Shown piece by piece: positions 17,599 to 28,058 of a stretch of DNA of 64,000 bases. Every line of letters starts with the position of its first letter. Position 1 is the stretch's first letter. The notes below the pieces were generated by a model, which was given only the letters and a program-made list of their open reading frames with translations, ran no database searches and was not told the DNA's origin. The stretch spans positions 1,792,501 through 1,856,500 of the forward strand of contig NZ_CP021112.1 of the NCBI RefSeq assembly GCF_002119765.1. The letters run 5' to 3'. The position numbers were made by a program, and so were the translations under genes. The DNA is from Pseudorhodoplanes sinuspersici. GTDB taxonomy: Bacteria > Pseudomonadota > Alphaproteobacteria > Rhizobiales > Xanthobacteraceae.

Positions 17599-17694
17599 GG
17601 GACCCATAACCACGACGCTTTGCTATAAGCGCAGTTGCAATTCAGCCGAGATGACACGGCGTATGGGTCCCCGCCTTCGCGGGGACGACATAAG
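17599..17694. repeat. right half of the interrupted REP composite
   Basis: Continuation of the element cut by IS110: GGGACCCATA at the junction, a spacer of about 60 bases, then the inverse arm TATGGGTCCCCGCCTTCGCG with GGGACGAC after it. Its intact arm gives the reference for the empty site. Confidence 0.85.
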
Positions 17695-17714
17695 AGTTTA
17701 AGCCGCCAATCAGT

Positions 17715-18887
17715 TTAAGCCGCCAAGTCCGCGACCACAGCATCCAGAATCGGGAAGGCCGCTTGCGTGACACGCAGATGGCCTGCGGATGTGGTCTCAA
17801 CCGCGCCTTCTGCGCGCAAGATCGCGATGCGCTTGTCATCGAGCGGGCGGCCGGCGATGGCGGCGTAACGCTTCGGATCGATGCCTTCCGCAAGGCGGAG
17901 GCCCATCAGGAGATATTCGTCGGCACGCTCCTCGCGTGTCAGCACATCATCGACGATGATGCCATGACCAAGCGACTCGACACGCATCAGCCAGCTCTCG
18001 GGCCGCTTTTCAGTCGCTGTGGCGTAGCGGCGTCCGTCTTGTTCCAGGCGCCCATGCGCGCCCGGCCCGATGCCGGCATAGTCATCGCCGCGCCAGTAAA
18101 CGAGATTGTGCCGGCACTGCGCGCCGGCCCGCGCATGATTGGAAATCTCGTAAGCCGAAAGGCCGGACTTGTCGCAGACCTCCTGCGTGACGTCGTAGAG
18201 GTCGCGTGAGATGTCGTCATTCGGTGTCACCAGCTTGCCGCTGGCATGCAGTGCAAAGAATGGCGTGTCGGCTTCGATGGTGAGTTGATAGAGCGACAGA
18301 TGTTCGGCGGCTTCCGCGATCGCGCGGTTCAGTTCCTTGGACCAGTCCTGCGTCGATTGTCCCGGCCGCGCATAGATCAGATCGAACGAATAGCGATCGA
18401 ATACGGAGCGGGCGATGCCGACCGCCTTCAAGGCTTCTTCCGCCGTATGGAGGCGGCCAAGCTCTTTGAGTGAACGATCGTCGAGCGCCTGCACGCCGAG
18501 CGACACGCGATTGACGCCGGCTGTCCGAAATCCGCGAAAGCGATCGGCTTCGACGCTGGTGGGATTGGCTTCGAGCGTGACCTCGGCATCCGGCGCCACG
18601 GACCAATGTTTGGCGATACCATCGAGGATCGCAGACACGGTCGCTGGATTCATGAGCGACGGCGTGCCGCCGCCGAAGAAGATCGTGGAGACGGTGCGGC
18701 CCGGCACGCGTGCGGCCGTGGTTTCGATCTCGCGCAGAAACGCCTTCACATACCGCGACTCATCGATGCCGCCGTGGCGGACATGACTGTTGAAGTCGCA
18801 ATAAGGACATTTCGACAAGCAGAAAGGCCAATGGATGTAGACGCCGAAGGCCGCTGCGGATGGATTCGTTAACGTCATGTTAAGCAT
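17715..18887 (-). CDS. hemW: radical SAM heme chaperone HemW
   Basis: HemW-type radical SAM protein of 390 residues, formerly annotated as oxygen-independent coproporphyrinogen oxidase. The [4Fe-4S] motif is YIHWPFCLSKCPYCDFNSH (CxxxCxxC), with the GGGTPS motif in TIFFGGGTPSLM. It lacks the extra cysteine and N-terminal extension of true HemN. The family binds heme and delivers it to target enzymes. Starts at 18887 or at ATG 18878 (MTLTNPSAAAFGVYIHW) are both possible. It precedes no gene closely but sits next to rdgB and rph in the common alphaproteobacterial order rph-rdgB-hemW. Confidence 0.94.
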   Translation of the reverse strand: MLNMTLTNPSAAAFGVYIHWPFCLSKCPYCDFNSHVRHGGIDESRYVKAFLREIETTAARVPGRTVSTIFFGGGTPSLMNPATVSAILDGIAKHWSVAPDAEVTLEANPTSVEADRFRGFRTAGVNRVSLGVQALDDRSLKELGRLHTAEEALKAVGIARSVFDRYSFDLIYARPGQSTQDWSKELNRAIAEAAEHLSLYQLTIEADTPFFALHASGKLVTPNDDISRDLYDVTQEVCDKSGLSAYEISNHARAGAQCRHNLVYWRGDDYAGIGPGAHGRLEQDGRRYATATEKRPESWLMRVESLGHGIIVDDVLTREERADEYLLMGLRLAEGIDPKRYAAIAGRPLDDKRIAILRAEGAVETTSAGHLRVTQAAFPILDAVVADLAA

Positions 18888-18968
18888 CTTACTGTGCCGC
18901 GGCTCAGGCGGCCAGCGTGAATACGGCGATGATTAAAATTGTAACGACCCGGAACCGCGCGCCACGTC

Positions 18969-19637
18969 TCAGGCAGCTTGCTTCGAGAGACACGCCTCCG
19001 CGAGTTTGATGAAAGCACGCGCGCGATGCGACAGGCCAAGGCCATGTGGCGGCAAACCGTGTTTTTCTTCGGACGTCATCTCGCCGAAGGTGCGCTCGTA
19101 ACCGTCAGGTAGAAACATCGGATCGTAGCCGAAGCCGGCATCGCCGCGTGGCGGCCAGACCAGCGTGCCTTCGACGGTCGCTTCGAATTCTTCGGTGTGA
19201 CCGTCAGGCCAGGCGACGCAGAGCGCTGACACGAAATGCGCAGTGCGGCGCGCCGGTGTGAGAGCACCATGATCGCGCAGCATGGAATCGATCATTTCCA
19301 TTGCGCGGGCAAAATTCTTGTCCGGTCCGGCCCAGCGCGCCGAATGAATGCCGGGTGCGCCACCCAGTGCATCGACAACCAGACCTGAGTCATCGGCAAA
19401 GGCCGGCAGACCCGAGGCGGATGCGGCCGCCTTTGCCTTGATCGCAGCGTTCTCAGCAAAGGTCGCACCGGGCTCTTCAGGCTCCGGCAATCCGAGCTCG
19501 CCCGCAGACACAGCTTCGATACCGTAGAGCGACAGCAGTTCACGCATCTCGCGCAGCTTGCCGGCATTATGCGTCGCGATCACGATCTGGCCCGTGATCT
19601 GGCGATGCGCTGTTCGCTCCACAGGGGAAGTCTTCAC
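18969..19637 (-). CDS. rdgB: XTP/dITP diphosphatase (RdgB/HAM1)
   Basis: RdgB hydrolyses non-canonical purine nucleotides (ITP, dITP, XTP) and so protects DNA and RNA. The 222-residue product has the substrate-binding start [14 protein letters not shown], the acidic [10 protein letters not shown] segment, [25 protein letters not shown], and the C-terminal [12 protein letters not shown] and SHRARAF. The GTG at 19637 overlaps the rph stop codon (GTGA), implying translational coupling. A longer open frame to 19931 runs antiphase within rph and is rejected as the start. Confidence 0.95.
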   Translation of the reverse strand: MKTSPVERTAHRQITGQIVIATHNAGKLREMRELLSLYGIEAVSAGELGLPEPEEPGATFAENAAIKAKAAASASGLPAFADDSGLVVDALGGAPGIHSARWAGPDKNFARAMEMIDSMLRDHGALTPARRTAHFVSALCVAWPDGHTEEFEATVEGTLVWPPRGDAGFGYDPMFLPDGYERTFGEMTSEEKHGLPPHGLGLSHRARAFIKLAEACLSKQAA

Positions 19638-20347
19638 GTCACCGCCATCTTTTGCAGGTCGACCAGTTTGCCGACGCCTTTGCGGGCAAGCTTCAACATG
19701 TCGAGAAGCTGTTCTTCGGTAAACGGCGTCTTCTCCGCTGTACCCTGAATCTCGATGATCCCGCCGGACCCGGTCATGACGAAATTGGCGTCGGTTTCCG
19801 CTTCTGAATCTTCGGCATAATCGAGATCGAGCACCGGCGTGGTCTTGTAGACACCGCAGGAGATCGCCGCGACCTGATCGCGCAAGACTTCCCCACGGAG
19901 CATGTTGCGTGCCTTCATCCATTGCAGGCAATCATGCAGCGCTACCCAGGCGCCGGTGATCGAGGCGGTACGGGTGCCGCCATCGGCCTGTATCACGTCG
20001 CAATCGATGGTGATCTGCCGTTCGCCGAGGGCGGCCAGATCGACGATGGTCCGCAACGAGCGGCCGATCAGACGCTGGATTTCAATGGTGCGGCCGCCCT
20101 GTTTGCCGGCGCTCGCTTCCCGGCGGGTGCGCTCCGAGGTGGCGCGCGGCAGCATGCCGTATTCGGCGGTGACCCAGCCGCGGCCCTGGCCTTTCAGCCA
20201 CGGCGGCAACCGCTCCTCGAGGGTGGCGGTCACCAGCACATGGGTGTCGCCGAACTTCACGAAACATGAGCCCTCGGCATATTTCACGACGCTGCGTTCC
20301 AGCGATACGGCACGTAATTCATCGGGAGCCCGGCGGCTTGGCCGCAT
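19634..20347 (-). CDS. rph: ribonuclease PH
   Basis: RNase PH, a phosphorolytic 3'-5' exoribonuclease that trims tRNA 3' ends. The 237-residue length is standard. Family segments include [17 protein letters not shown] at the start, [34 protein letters not shown], and [20 protein letters not shown]. It is the first gene of the rph-rdgB pair and overlaps rdgB by four bases. In most relatives hrcA is its divergent neighbour; here a transporter gene and two palindromes lie between. Confidence 0.97.
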   Translation of the reverse strand: MRPSRRAPDELRAVSLERSVVKYAEGSCFVKFGDTHVLVTATLEERLPPWLKGQGRGWVTAEYGMLPRATSERTRREASAGKQGGRTIEIQRLIGRSLRTIVDLAALGERQITIDCDVIQADGGTRTASITGAWVALHDCLQWMKARNMLRGEVLRDQVAAISCGVYKTTPVLDLDYAEDSEAETDANFVMTGSGGIIEIQGTAEKTPFTEEQLLDMLKLARKGVGKLVDLQKMAVT

Positions 20348-20438
20348 CGTTCAAATCCTTTTATCGGCAATGGGTCTGCGGGGCTTTTAGGAGGCATGGC
20401 CGCAGCCTACAAGCGTAGAAGAACAGATTCTTGAAGGT

Positions 20439-20513
20439 CTAGTGTCCCGATTCCGAAGTTCGCATCCTTTCGCGGCGGTCTCTTATGCGAATTTCGGAAT
20501 CGAAGGACACTAG
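20439..20513. repeat. CTAG-ended palindromic element, copy 1
   Basis: A 75-bp imperfect palindrome: CTAGTGTCCCGATTCCGAAG... with inverse ...TTCGGAATCGAAGGACACTAG. Arms are about 28 bases with a loop near CTTTCGCGGCGG. The ends read C-TA-GTGT/ACAC-TA-G, as expected if TA was duplicated on insertion, so it could be a miniature transposable element (inference). Confidence 0.75.
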
Positions 20514-20526
20514 CAACTCATTGAAT

Positions 20527-20604
20527 CTAGTGTGGCTTTGGTTCAGAAGCCCGCATTTCGGACTCGCTGCGAGAATGATGCGGACTTCTGAACCGCCACA
20601 CTAG
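20527..20604. repeat. CTAG-ended palindromic element, copy 2
   Basis: A 78-bp imperfect palindrome with the same plan as copy 1 (CTAGTGT ... GCAT - loop - ATGCG ... ACACTAG) but different stem sequence (TTCAGAAGCCCGCAT with ATGCGGACTTCTGAA). It begins 14 bases after copy 1 and ends 10 bases before the transporter start codon. Confidence 0.75.
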
Positions 20605-20614
20605 GCAGGGCGAA

Positions 20615-22063
20615 ATGGCGTTTCTCGAAAACCTGATGCGGCCAATTCGCGCATTTCGGCCGGCCTATGTGCCGCTGATCATGGTGTATTTCGCCTATGG
20701 CGCACTGGGGCTGATCGATGTCACCCGTGACATGTGGATCAAGGAAAGCCTGACCCTGACGCCGTCGGAACTGGCGGGGATCGGCGTTTGGCTCACGCTA
20801 CCCTGGACCGTGAAGATGGTGTTCGGCGAACTGGTGGATTCCGTACCGATCTTTGGATCGCAGCGCCGGGTTTACATCCTCATTGGTGCGCTGCTCACGG
20901 CATCAGGACTCGTCATACTGGCTGGTTCGTCCGGCGGCTGGCTGATGTTCATGCGGCCGGATCAGCTTTACGTGCTTGGCGCGCTGCTGATCGTGATCGG
21001 CACCGTGATCCAGGATGTCGTCGCCGATGCGATGTCGACCGAGGTGGTGCCGCGCGTCGATGCAACCGGTGCGGAAAGGCCGGAAAGCGAAGTCAAATCC
21101 GAACTGGGCATGGTGCAGGTGCTCGGCCGCCTGTCGCTGTCGGCCGGCATCGTTGCCGTTGCAGGTTTATCGGGCGTGCTGGCCGGATTGTTCGGTCGCG
21201 AGACCGTGTTTCTGATCGGTCTTGTGATTCCGTTGATCTCGATCAGCGGTGTGTTCGTGATCGGGCAGGAGAAGGCTGCGCCGCGCCCGATCGACTGGCG
21301 CATTCTCGGTGGCGGCCTCGCCTTCGGCGCAGCCGTGCTGGCGCTCGCATTGGGGAGTGTTCCCTATGCGCAGGAATTCATCTTCGTTTTGTCGATGGCC
21401 GTGATCTGTACGATGCTGGTCTTCGTCACGCGCGATCTCGATCACAAATCGCGGATGGCGATCTTCTACACCACGATCATCATCTTCGCGTTTCGCGCGA
21501 CGCCGACGATCGGCGACGGCTATTTCTGGTGGACGCTCGACATCCTGAAATTCGACGAGCAGTTCTACGGCGTGCTGCGGCAGACCGGTGCCGTTCTCGC
21601 CATCATCGCGATGTGGGTGTTCGCCAAACAGCTCACCGAATATTCGGTGACCAAGACACTGTTCTGGATCGCGGTGATTGGTTCGATCCTGTCGCTGCCC
21701 AGCATCGGATTGTATTTCGGTCTGCATGAATGGACCGAGCGGGTGTTCGGTTTCGGCGCGCGATCGATTGCGATTATCGACACCGCAGCGGCGTCGCCGT
21801 TCGCGCAACTCAGCATGATCCCGTTGCTGACGTTGATCGCCTTCTATGCGCCGGCGGGCCATCGCGCGACCTGGTTCGCGCTGATGGCCTCGCTGATGAA
21901 CATGGCATTGGTCGCCGGACAGTTGCAGGCCAAATATCTCAACCAGATTTTTGTGGTCCAGCGCGGCGATTATGGTGAGCTGGGCGGTCTGCTGATCGTC
22001 GCCACGATTGTCGCTTTCGTGTTGCCGGTCGGGACGATCCTGTTATTCGGGCGTAAGGTGTGA
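20615..22063 (+). CDS. BT1/folate-biopterin transporter family membrane protein (MFS-type)
   Basis: An integral membrane protein of 482 residues with about 12 predicted helices. The loop WTVKMVFGELVDSVPIFGSQRRVYIL and the segment IQDVVADAMSTEVV resemble the signature motifs of the BT1 (folate-biopterin) branch of the major facilitator superfamily, known from cyanobacteria, plants and trypanosomatids. The substrate in bacteria of this kind is uncertain. The ATG at 20615 has only GGGCG close upstream. It lies between rph and hrcA, usually direct neighbours in the order, and directly after two tandem palindromes. It could be expressed with hrcA, which starts 67 bases later. Confidence 0.8.
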   Translation: MAFLENLMRPIRAFRPAYVPLIMVYFAYGALGLIDVTRDMWIKESLTLTPSELAGIGVWLTLPWTVKMVFGELVDSVPIFGSQRRVYILIGALLTASGLVILAGSSGGWLMFMRPDQLYVLGALLIVIGTVIQDVVADAMSTEVVPRVDATGAERPESEVKSELGMVQVLGRLSLSAGIVAVAGLSGVLAGLFGRETVFLIGLVIPLISISGVFVIGQEKAAPRPIDWRILGGGLAFGAAVLALALGSVPYAQEFIFVLSMAVICTMLVFVTRDLDHKSRMAIFYTTIIIFAFRATPTIGDGYFWWTLDILKFDEQFYGVLRQTGAVLAIIAMWVFAKQLTEYSVTKTLFWIAVIGSILSLPSIGLYFGLHEWTERVFGFGARSIAIIDTAAASPFAQLSMIPLLTLIAFYAPAGHRATWFALMASLMNMALVAGQLQAKYLNQIFVVQRGDYGELGGLLIVATIVAFVLPVGTILLFGRKV

Positions 22064-22130
22064 TCGTATTCGGCGCTTGAAATCGTCCTGCAAGATGGAC
22101 AATTCTTGAGCGGAAAAGGAGTTACAGGCG

Positions 22131-23222
22131 TTGGCGTCGCACGATATTCCGATCGGTTCGTCCCAGATTTCGCTCGCGGATTTGAGCGAGCGTTCGCGCG
22201 ACATCTTCCGGCAGATCGTCGAAAGCTATCTGACGACCGGCGAACCGGTCGGCTCGCGCAATGTCTCGCGTCTGCTGCAGGTGTCGCTGTCGCCGGCATC
22301 GGTGCGCAACGTGATGTCCGATCTCGAACAGCTCGGGCTTATTTATGCGCCGCATACATCGGCGGGGCGATTGCCGACGGAGCTGGGCCTGCGTTTCTTC
22401 GTCGATGCGCTGATGCAGATCGGCGACATCAACGAGGCCGACAAGCGCGCGATCGAGGCGCAGGTCGCCGGACGCGGTCAGTCCTATGACAACGTGCTGA
22501 CGCAAGCGTCCGGATTGCTGTCCGGTCTCACCCGCGCCGCCGGCGTGGTGTTGGCCGCGAAACAGAATGTACTGCTCAAGCATGTTGAGTTCGTGCGGCT
22601 GGAGCCCGAACGCGCCCTTGTGGTGATGGTGTCGGAGGACGGACAGGTCGAAAACCGCATCCTGCCGATCCCACCCGGATTGCCGACCTCGGCGCTGACC
22701 GAGGCATCGAATTTTCTCAACGCGCACATCCGCGGCAAGACGCTGGCCGAAGTCCGGCTCGAACTGGAGAGGGCGCTCGAAGCCGGCCGGGCTGAGCTCG
22801 ATCAACTCACCCAGAAGATCGTCGCCGCTGGTTTCGCGAGCTGGTCGGGCGGCGACAATGACGATCGCAAGCTGATCGTGCGCGGGCAGTCGCATCTGCT
22901 CGACGACCTCAAGGCGCTGGACGATCTGGAACGGGTGCGGCTCTTGTTCGACGATCTTGAGACGCGGCGGGAAGTGATCGATCTGCTGGGCCGGGCCGAG
23001 CGGGCCGATGGCGTGCGTATTTTTATCGGATCCGAAAACAAATTGTTTTCGCTGTCAGGTTCCTCGACCATCATCGCGCCCTATCGCGACTCCGCCGGCC
23101 GTATCGTCGGTGTTCTCGGGGTGATCGGTCCGACCCGGCTGAATTATGCGCGGGTGATCCCGATGGTGGATTATACCGCCAAGGTGGTCTCCCGGATGCT
23201 GTCCGGGCAAACGGGAACTTGA
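22131..23222 (+). CDS. hrcA: heat-inducible transcription repressor HrcA
   Basis: HrcA represses groESL-type operons by binding CIRCE elements, with GroE as co-effector. The 363-residue protein has the N-terminal winged helix ([30 protein letters not shown]), the conserved [37 protein letters not shown] region (split across the domain), and the C-terminal [20 protein letters not shown]. The start is TTG at 22131, with AGGAG 9 nt upstream; no closer ATG fits. No CIRCE sequence was found in this window, so its targets are elsewhere. grpE follows 126 bases later, separated by a dispersed repeat. Confidence 0.96.
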   Translation: MASHDIPIGSSQISLADLSERSRDIFRQIVESYLTTGEPVGSRNVSRLLQVSLSPASVRNVMSDLEQLGLIYAPHTSAGRLPTELGLRFFVDALMQIGDINEADKRAIEAQVAGRGQSYDNVLTQASGLLSGLTRAAGVVLAAKQNVLLKHVEFVRLEPERALVVMVSEDGQVENRILPIPPGLPTSALTEASNFLNAHIRGKTLAEVRLELERALEAGRAELDQLTQKIVAAGFASWSGGDNDDRKLIVRGQSHLLDDLKALDDLERVRLLFDDLETRREVIDLLGRAERADGVRIFIGSENKLFSLSGSSTIIAPYRDSAGRIVGVLGVIGPTRLNYARVIPMVDYTAKVVSRMLSGQTGT

Positions 23223-23258
23223 TTTTTCTGCCACAAGTTCTGATATCGGGGGCGAATA

Positions 23259-23314
23259 GCGTTTTCGAGCGAAGTGGGTACCGGTTCGCGTGAAGAAAAC
23301 GCGTCAAAACAAAA
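23259..23314. repeat. dispersed palindromic repeat between hrcA and grpE
   Basis: Second copy of the AGCGTTTTCGAGCGAAGTGG ... GTGAAGAAAACGCG family (see 8033-8086). The arms GCGTTTTC and GAAAACGC pair. It lies in the hrcA-grpE gap and could influence read-through or mRNA stability. Confidence 0.8.
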
Positions 23315-23348
23315 AATTCACCCCCAGAATTGCCATTGGACGGACGCG

Positions 23349-23981
23349 ATGAACGATACGCCACGGCCCGACGCGAAGGCGCCCGAGACCGAAAATGCCG
23401 GCGAGGCGCAAGAAAAGAAATTCGAAGGTTCGAAGCCGCAGGTTTCCAAGCCGTATGTCGATCCGTCCCTGATGGTCGACGAAACCGCCGAGATGAAGAA
23501 CCGGCTGCTGCGTGCGCTTGCCGATATGGAGAATCTCCGTAAGCGGACCGAGCGCGAGGTCGCCGATGCGCGCCAATACGGTATCGCGTCATTTGCCCGC
23601 GATATTCTGGGCGTGGCCGATAATTTCCGTCGTGCGCTGGAGGCGGTCGGGCCCGATCTTCGCACTGGTGCTGATGCGGCGGTGAACTCGCTGATCGAAG
23701 GCGTCGAACTGACCGAGCGCGATTTGCAGAAGGCGCTGGAGAAGAACGGCATTCGCAAGATCGAGCCGCAGGGTGAGAAATTCGACCCCAACCTGCATCA
23801 GGCGATGTACGAGGTTCCCGATCCCTCGGTGCCGTCAGGCACGATCGTGGAGGTGGTTCAGCCGGGCTATGTGATCGGCGAGCGCATTTTGCGTCCGGCG
23901 CTGGTCGCAGTATCCAAGGGCGGTCCGAAGGCCGCGCCGGCTGAGCCCGTTGCGAACGATAATTCCGGCGCGAGCAAATAG
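23349..23981 (+). CDS. grpE: nucleotide exchange factor GrpE
   Basis: GrpE releases ADP from DnaK. The 210-residue product has an acidic, disordered N-terminus, the long coiled-coil helix ([30 protein letters not shown], shown here only as 374-region residues), and the C-terminal beta domain with [19 protein letters not shown] and [18 protein letters not shown]. The ATG at 23349 ([13 protein letters not shown]) is chosen over an upstream start that would read through the dispersed repeat. It works with DnaK and DnaJ encoded 2 kb downstream. A REP element follows. Confidence 0.96.
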   Translation: MNDTPRPDAKAPETENAGEAQEKKFEGSKPQVSKPYVDPSLMVDETAEMKNRLLRALADMENLRKRTEREVADARQYGIASFARDILGVADNFRRALEAVGPDLRTGADAAVNSLIEGVELTERDLQKALEKNGIRKIEPQGEKFDPNLHQAMYEVPDPSVPSGTIVEVVQPGYVIGERILRPALVAVSKGGPKAAPAEPVANDNSGASK

Positions 23982-24002
23982 ATCGGCCAAAGCCATTCTC
24001 TT

Positions 24003-24060
24003 GCGTTCATTCCCGCACTCGGGGTCCGGCTTCGCCGGCCTCAGCGCGGGGACGAACGGA
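24003..24060. repeat. variant REP element after grpE
   Basis: GCGTTCATTCCCGCACTCGG ... CGCGGGGACGAACGGA carries the outer REP ends with an altered inner hairpin GTCCGGCTTCGCCGGCC. It separates grpE from a convergent gene. Confidence 0.7.
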
Positions 24061-24072
24061 CCATTGTAATTT

Positions 24073-25062
24073 TCAACGCGTATCGATGCCGTCGCGGACG
24101 GCGCGGAAGCGCGTGAACGTCTCGCCCCAGTCCTTCTTGGGCGAAACGCCGACGACGCGGATAAAGCCGGTGCCGCTGAACCGCATCCATTGCACGATCA
24201 TGACGTCGGTATCGTGCGCCATTGTCTGTCCTTCGAGCCGGATTTCGTAGCCGGGTTTGCCACCGATTCGCATCGGTTCGGCAAACACCGGCTTCAGGTT
24301 TTTGAAGCCCTGGATTCCGCGAAGGATGTTGGTCGCAAAGGCCGCGCGATCGCTGGCTTGCGATGGAGCCGGGCCGCCGACCGAAATCATCAGGAACGGA
24401 CGATCGACGGGCGGTTCCATGCCCGGCTGTTCCGTCAGCATGATCGCCTGACCGGGAATCAACGAGCGAACGCCTTCGAATTTAGCAAGCTCGTTCACTT
24501 CAAACGGCAGGTTGTCGAGGATCTCCTTGGTGGGGACGTTCGCGCGCAACGCCACCGAGCCGAGCGCCTTTCGGATGTCTGCATCTGAATAAGCGTCTTC
24601 AGCGTCTATCGGCACCTGCGCGGTCACAACGAAGGCCATCGTTGAATCCGCGCCGCGGCCGGTGATCGCGCGGCGCGTGATCAGCATCCATTTGCGAAAT
24701 TTCACGCCTTCTGCTTCCTGGTCGCCGGTCAGCAGATGCGCAGCGCCGCCTTCCGTCAGCAAAATCTCACGCTTGGCGTTGCTGACGCCGGGCAATTCGA
24801 TCGCGCCCGAATTCATCGATTTGAGAAATTGTTCGTAGGCCTCACCCGGCAATTGGGTGATGACGATGCCGGCCTTTTTTTCGCGATCTTCGAAACCGGG
24901 AAACGTTCTGGATGCCACCATTCCTGCTGGTGGCGTAAGGCCAACCAGCGATCCCACCGGGAAGACGGCATCCGCCGCTTTGGCTTGCCAGGAGGCAAGT
25001 GTGCTCGGGGCGAGCGTCAAAACGGCAACAAAAAGAGACGGGATCAGGCGTGGGAGGATCAT
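24073..25062 (-). CDS. conserved hypothetical exported protein
   Basis: A 329-residue protein with a signal peptide (LIPSLFVAVLTLAPSTLASW, cleavage near QAKAAD). The body has no transmembrane helix and no motif that I recognise. It contains two similar sections, LVGLTPPAGMVASRTFPGFEDREK and SLIPGQAIMLTEQPGMEPPVDRPF, suggesting a duplicated fold of periplasmic type. The ATG at 25062 is used because it begins the signal peptide; an open frame to 25143 adds unlikely sequence. It lies alone between grpE and dnaK, on the opposite strand. No function is proposed. Confidence 0.8.
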   Translation of the reverse strand: MILPRLIPSLFVAVLTLAPSTLASWQAKAADAVFPVGSLVGLTPPAGMVASRTFPGFEDREKKAGIVITQLPGEAYEQFLKSMNSGAIELPGVSNAKREILLTEGGAAHLLTGDQEAEGVKFRKWMLITRRAITGRGADSTMAFVVTAQVPIDAEDAYSDADIRKALGSVALRANVPTKEILDNLPFEVNELAKFEGVRSLIPGQAIMLTEQPGMEPPVDRPFLMISVGGPAPSQASDRAAFATNILRGIQGFKNLKPVFAEPMRIGGKPGYEIRLEGQTMAHDTDVMIVQWMRFSGTGFIRVVGVSPKKDWGETFTRFRAVRDGIDTR

Positions 25063-25842
25063 GCTTGGTCTTTTTCGATTTTGCGTTCCGGGCGTGGGGA
25101 ACAGGCATAGCCGCGAGTGACTGGCGTTGGACTGTACCACCAAACGGGGCGGACTGAAGGCATTCGCAGCGTATCGTCTGGAATTGCGCCGCCGCTGTGC
25201 GAGCGCGACGCGTCTGCCGCTGTTGTAACCTTACGAGGTGCATTGGCCGCGCCTGAGCGATGCGATGCGCCAGCTTCCCGTGTGCTCACCGCGCTGTTGT
25301 GAACGCATCACATGTCGCGCGGCGAACCATGGTTGTCCTGACAGCGGCCCTGTGCGCGGATCATCGGGTGTTCGAAAATCAGCTGCGGACCAAAATCGTT
25401 GTTTCCAATTCGTTTCGCGTCTCGTCCATGCGGGCTTTCTCCGCCGTGTGTCTCATGGCCGCGGTGGTCCGTTTGATAGTCTGCGCCGTCTTTTTCCGAC
25501 GGGATGGTTGACGATCAGTATCGCCATTCGGCCGAGGCCTTGCGCGATCTGGTTCGGCATTCCGGTTATGGCAATTGCACACCTGGCTTGTTTTTCACAT
25601 TGCCCATATTTTGGCCCTGACCCGGCCCAATGTGCTGGGGCTCCCGGTCACAGCAGCACTGAAGCCGATCCTCACTCGCCCCCAGAATTCTGGCGGTGCC
25701 GAAACGGGGTTTTGGGCGCCTGTGGAGACCGGAGGCGTCCCGGATTGGCTCGATCCCGTCGTTTCGACGATCGATCGCCCGATCGCGGTCTATCGGATAC
25801 GGCCCGGACCCGCTCGAACAACGCGCAAAACCCCCTCAAGTC
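25063..25842. other. long intergenic stretch upstream of dnaK without a supported gene
   Basis: About 780 bases with no reading frame that has a ribosome site, family motif or consistent codon pattern. Short frames exist on both strands (for example 25238-25855), but their translations are rich in Arg, Pro, Cys and His and look random. It may hold the remains of a lost gene or an untranslated regulatory region. I see no repeat family member in it. Confidence 0.6.
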
Positions 25843-25870
25843 CTTGCGGCCCTAGGGGCTCCTCCTATAT
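25843..25870 (+). promoter_or_regulatory. RpoH (sigma-32) heat-shock promoter of dnaK
   Basis: CTTG (25843-25846), exactly 17 bases, then CCTATAT (25864-25870). This matches the alphaproteobacterial RpoH consensus CTTG-N17-CYTATNT. It lies 141 bases before the dnaK start codon and would begin transcription near 25876. Confidence 0.8.
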
Positions 25871-26011
25871 GAGCCAAGACGCCGCAGGGCTGCGGCGTGA
25901 GATCATATAGAGGGGGTCGGAGCAGACGTGGCGGGCAACACCCGCCTCAAACCGTCCATCCGGGTGCCGGCTCAGGGCCCGGCCGATCTGCCTGAAAGAG
26001 AGGAATGAGAT

Positions 26012-27928
<1,917 letters not shown>

Positions 27929-27969
27929 CGTTCGGACATGTGCGTCCGGGAGTAGAAGCCAAACTCATT

Positions 27970-28047
27970 TCGTCACCCCCGGTTTTTGGACCGGGGGTCC
28001 CATCTTTCCAGAAAAAGATGGATGCGCGGGGGTTCCTGCGCATGACG
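27970..28047. repeat. palindromic repeat in the dnaK-dnaJ gap, family A
   Basis: CGTCACCCCCGGTTTTTGGACCGGGGGTCC followed by ATGGATGCGCGGGGGTTCCTGCGCATGACG. The first part is a strong hairpin (ACCCCCGGT/ACCGGGGGT), and the outer ends CGTCA and TGACG are inverse. It could end or attenuate transcription after dnaK. Written as two halves of the same unit. Confidence 0.7.
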
Positions 28048-28058
28048 GCCTCGGGGGA

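Larger units (their letters stand above)
16497..17600 (-). mobile_element. IS110-family insertion sequence in a REP palindrome
   Basis: An element of about 1.1 kb carrying one DEDD transposase gene (16506-17438) with only 9 noncoding bases at its 3' end and about 160 at its 5' end. That layout is the IS110 group rather than IS1111. There are no terminal inverted repeats. Ends were set by rebuilding the empty site: the left flank ends GGCGGG and the right flank begins GGGACCC, while the intact inverse arm at 17663-17690 has four Gs, so a GG dinucleotide is shared. GG occurs at 16495-16496 and 17599-17600. Exact phasing within the G run is ambiguous by a base or two. Intact gene and ends suggest recent insertion. 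Confidence 0.85.

Noticed and set aside
16497-17600. IS1111-type element with subterminal inverted repeats
   Set aside because: The noncoding DNA is nearly all on the 5' side of the transposase gene and no subterminal inverted repeats are seen, so the IS110 group fits better.
18969-19931. rdgB extended to 19931
   Set aside because: The extra 98 codons lie out of frame inside rph; the GTG at 19637 overlapping the rph stop gives a normal RdgB N-terminus.
22064-22130. CIRCE element ahead of hrcA or grpE
   Set aside because: No TTAGCACTC-N9-GAGTGCTAA or near match was seen in the hrcA, grpE or dnaK leaders.
25238-25855. Possible 205-codon gene upstream of dnaK
   Set aside because: No ribosome site, biased composition (Arg, Pro, Cys, Ser), and it runs into the RpoH promoter.
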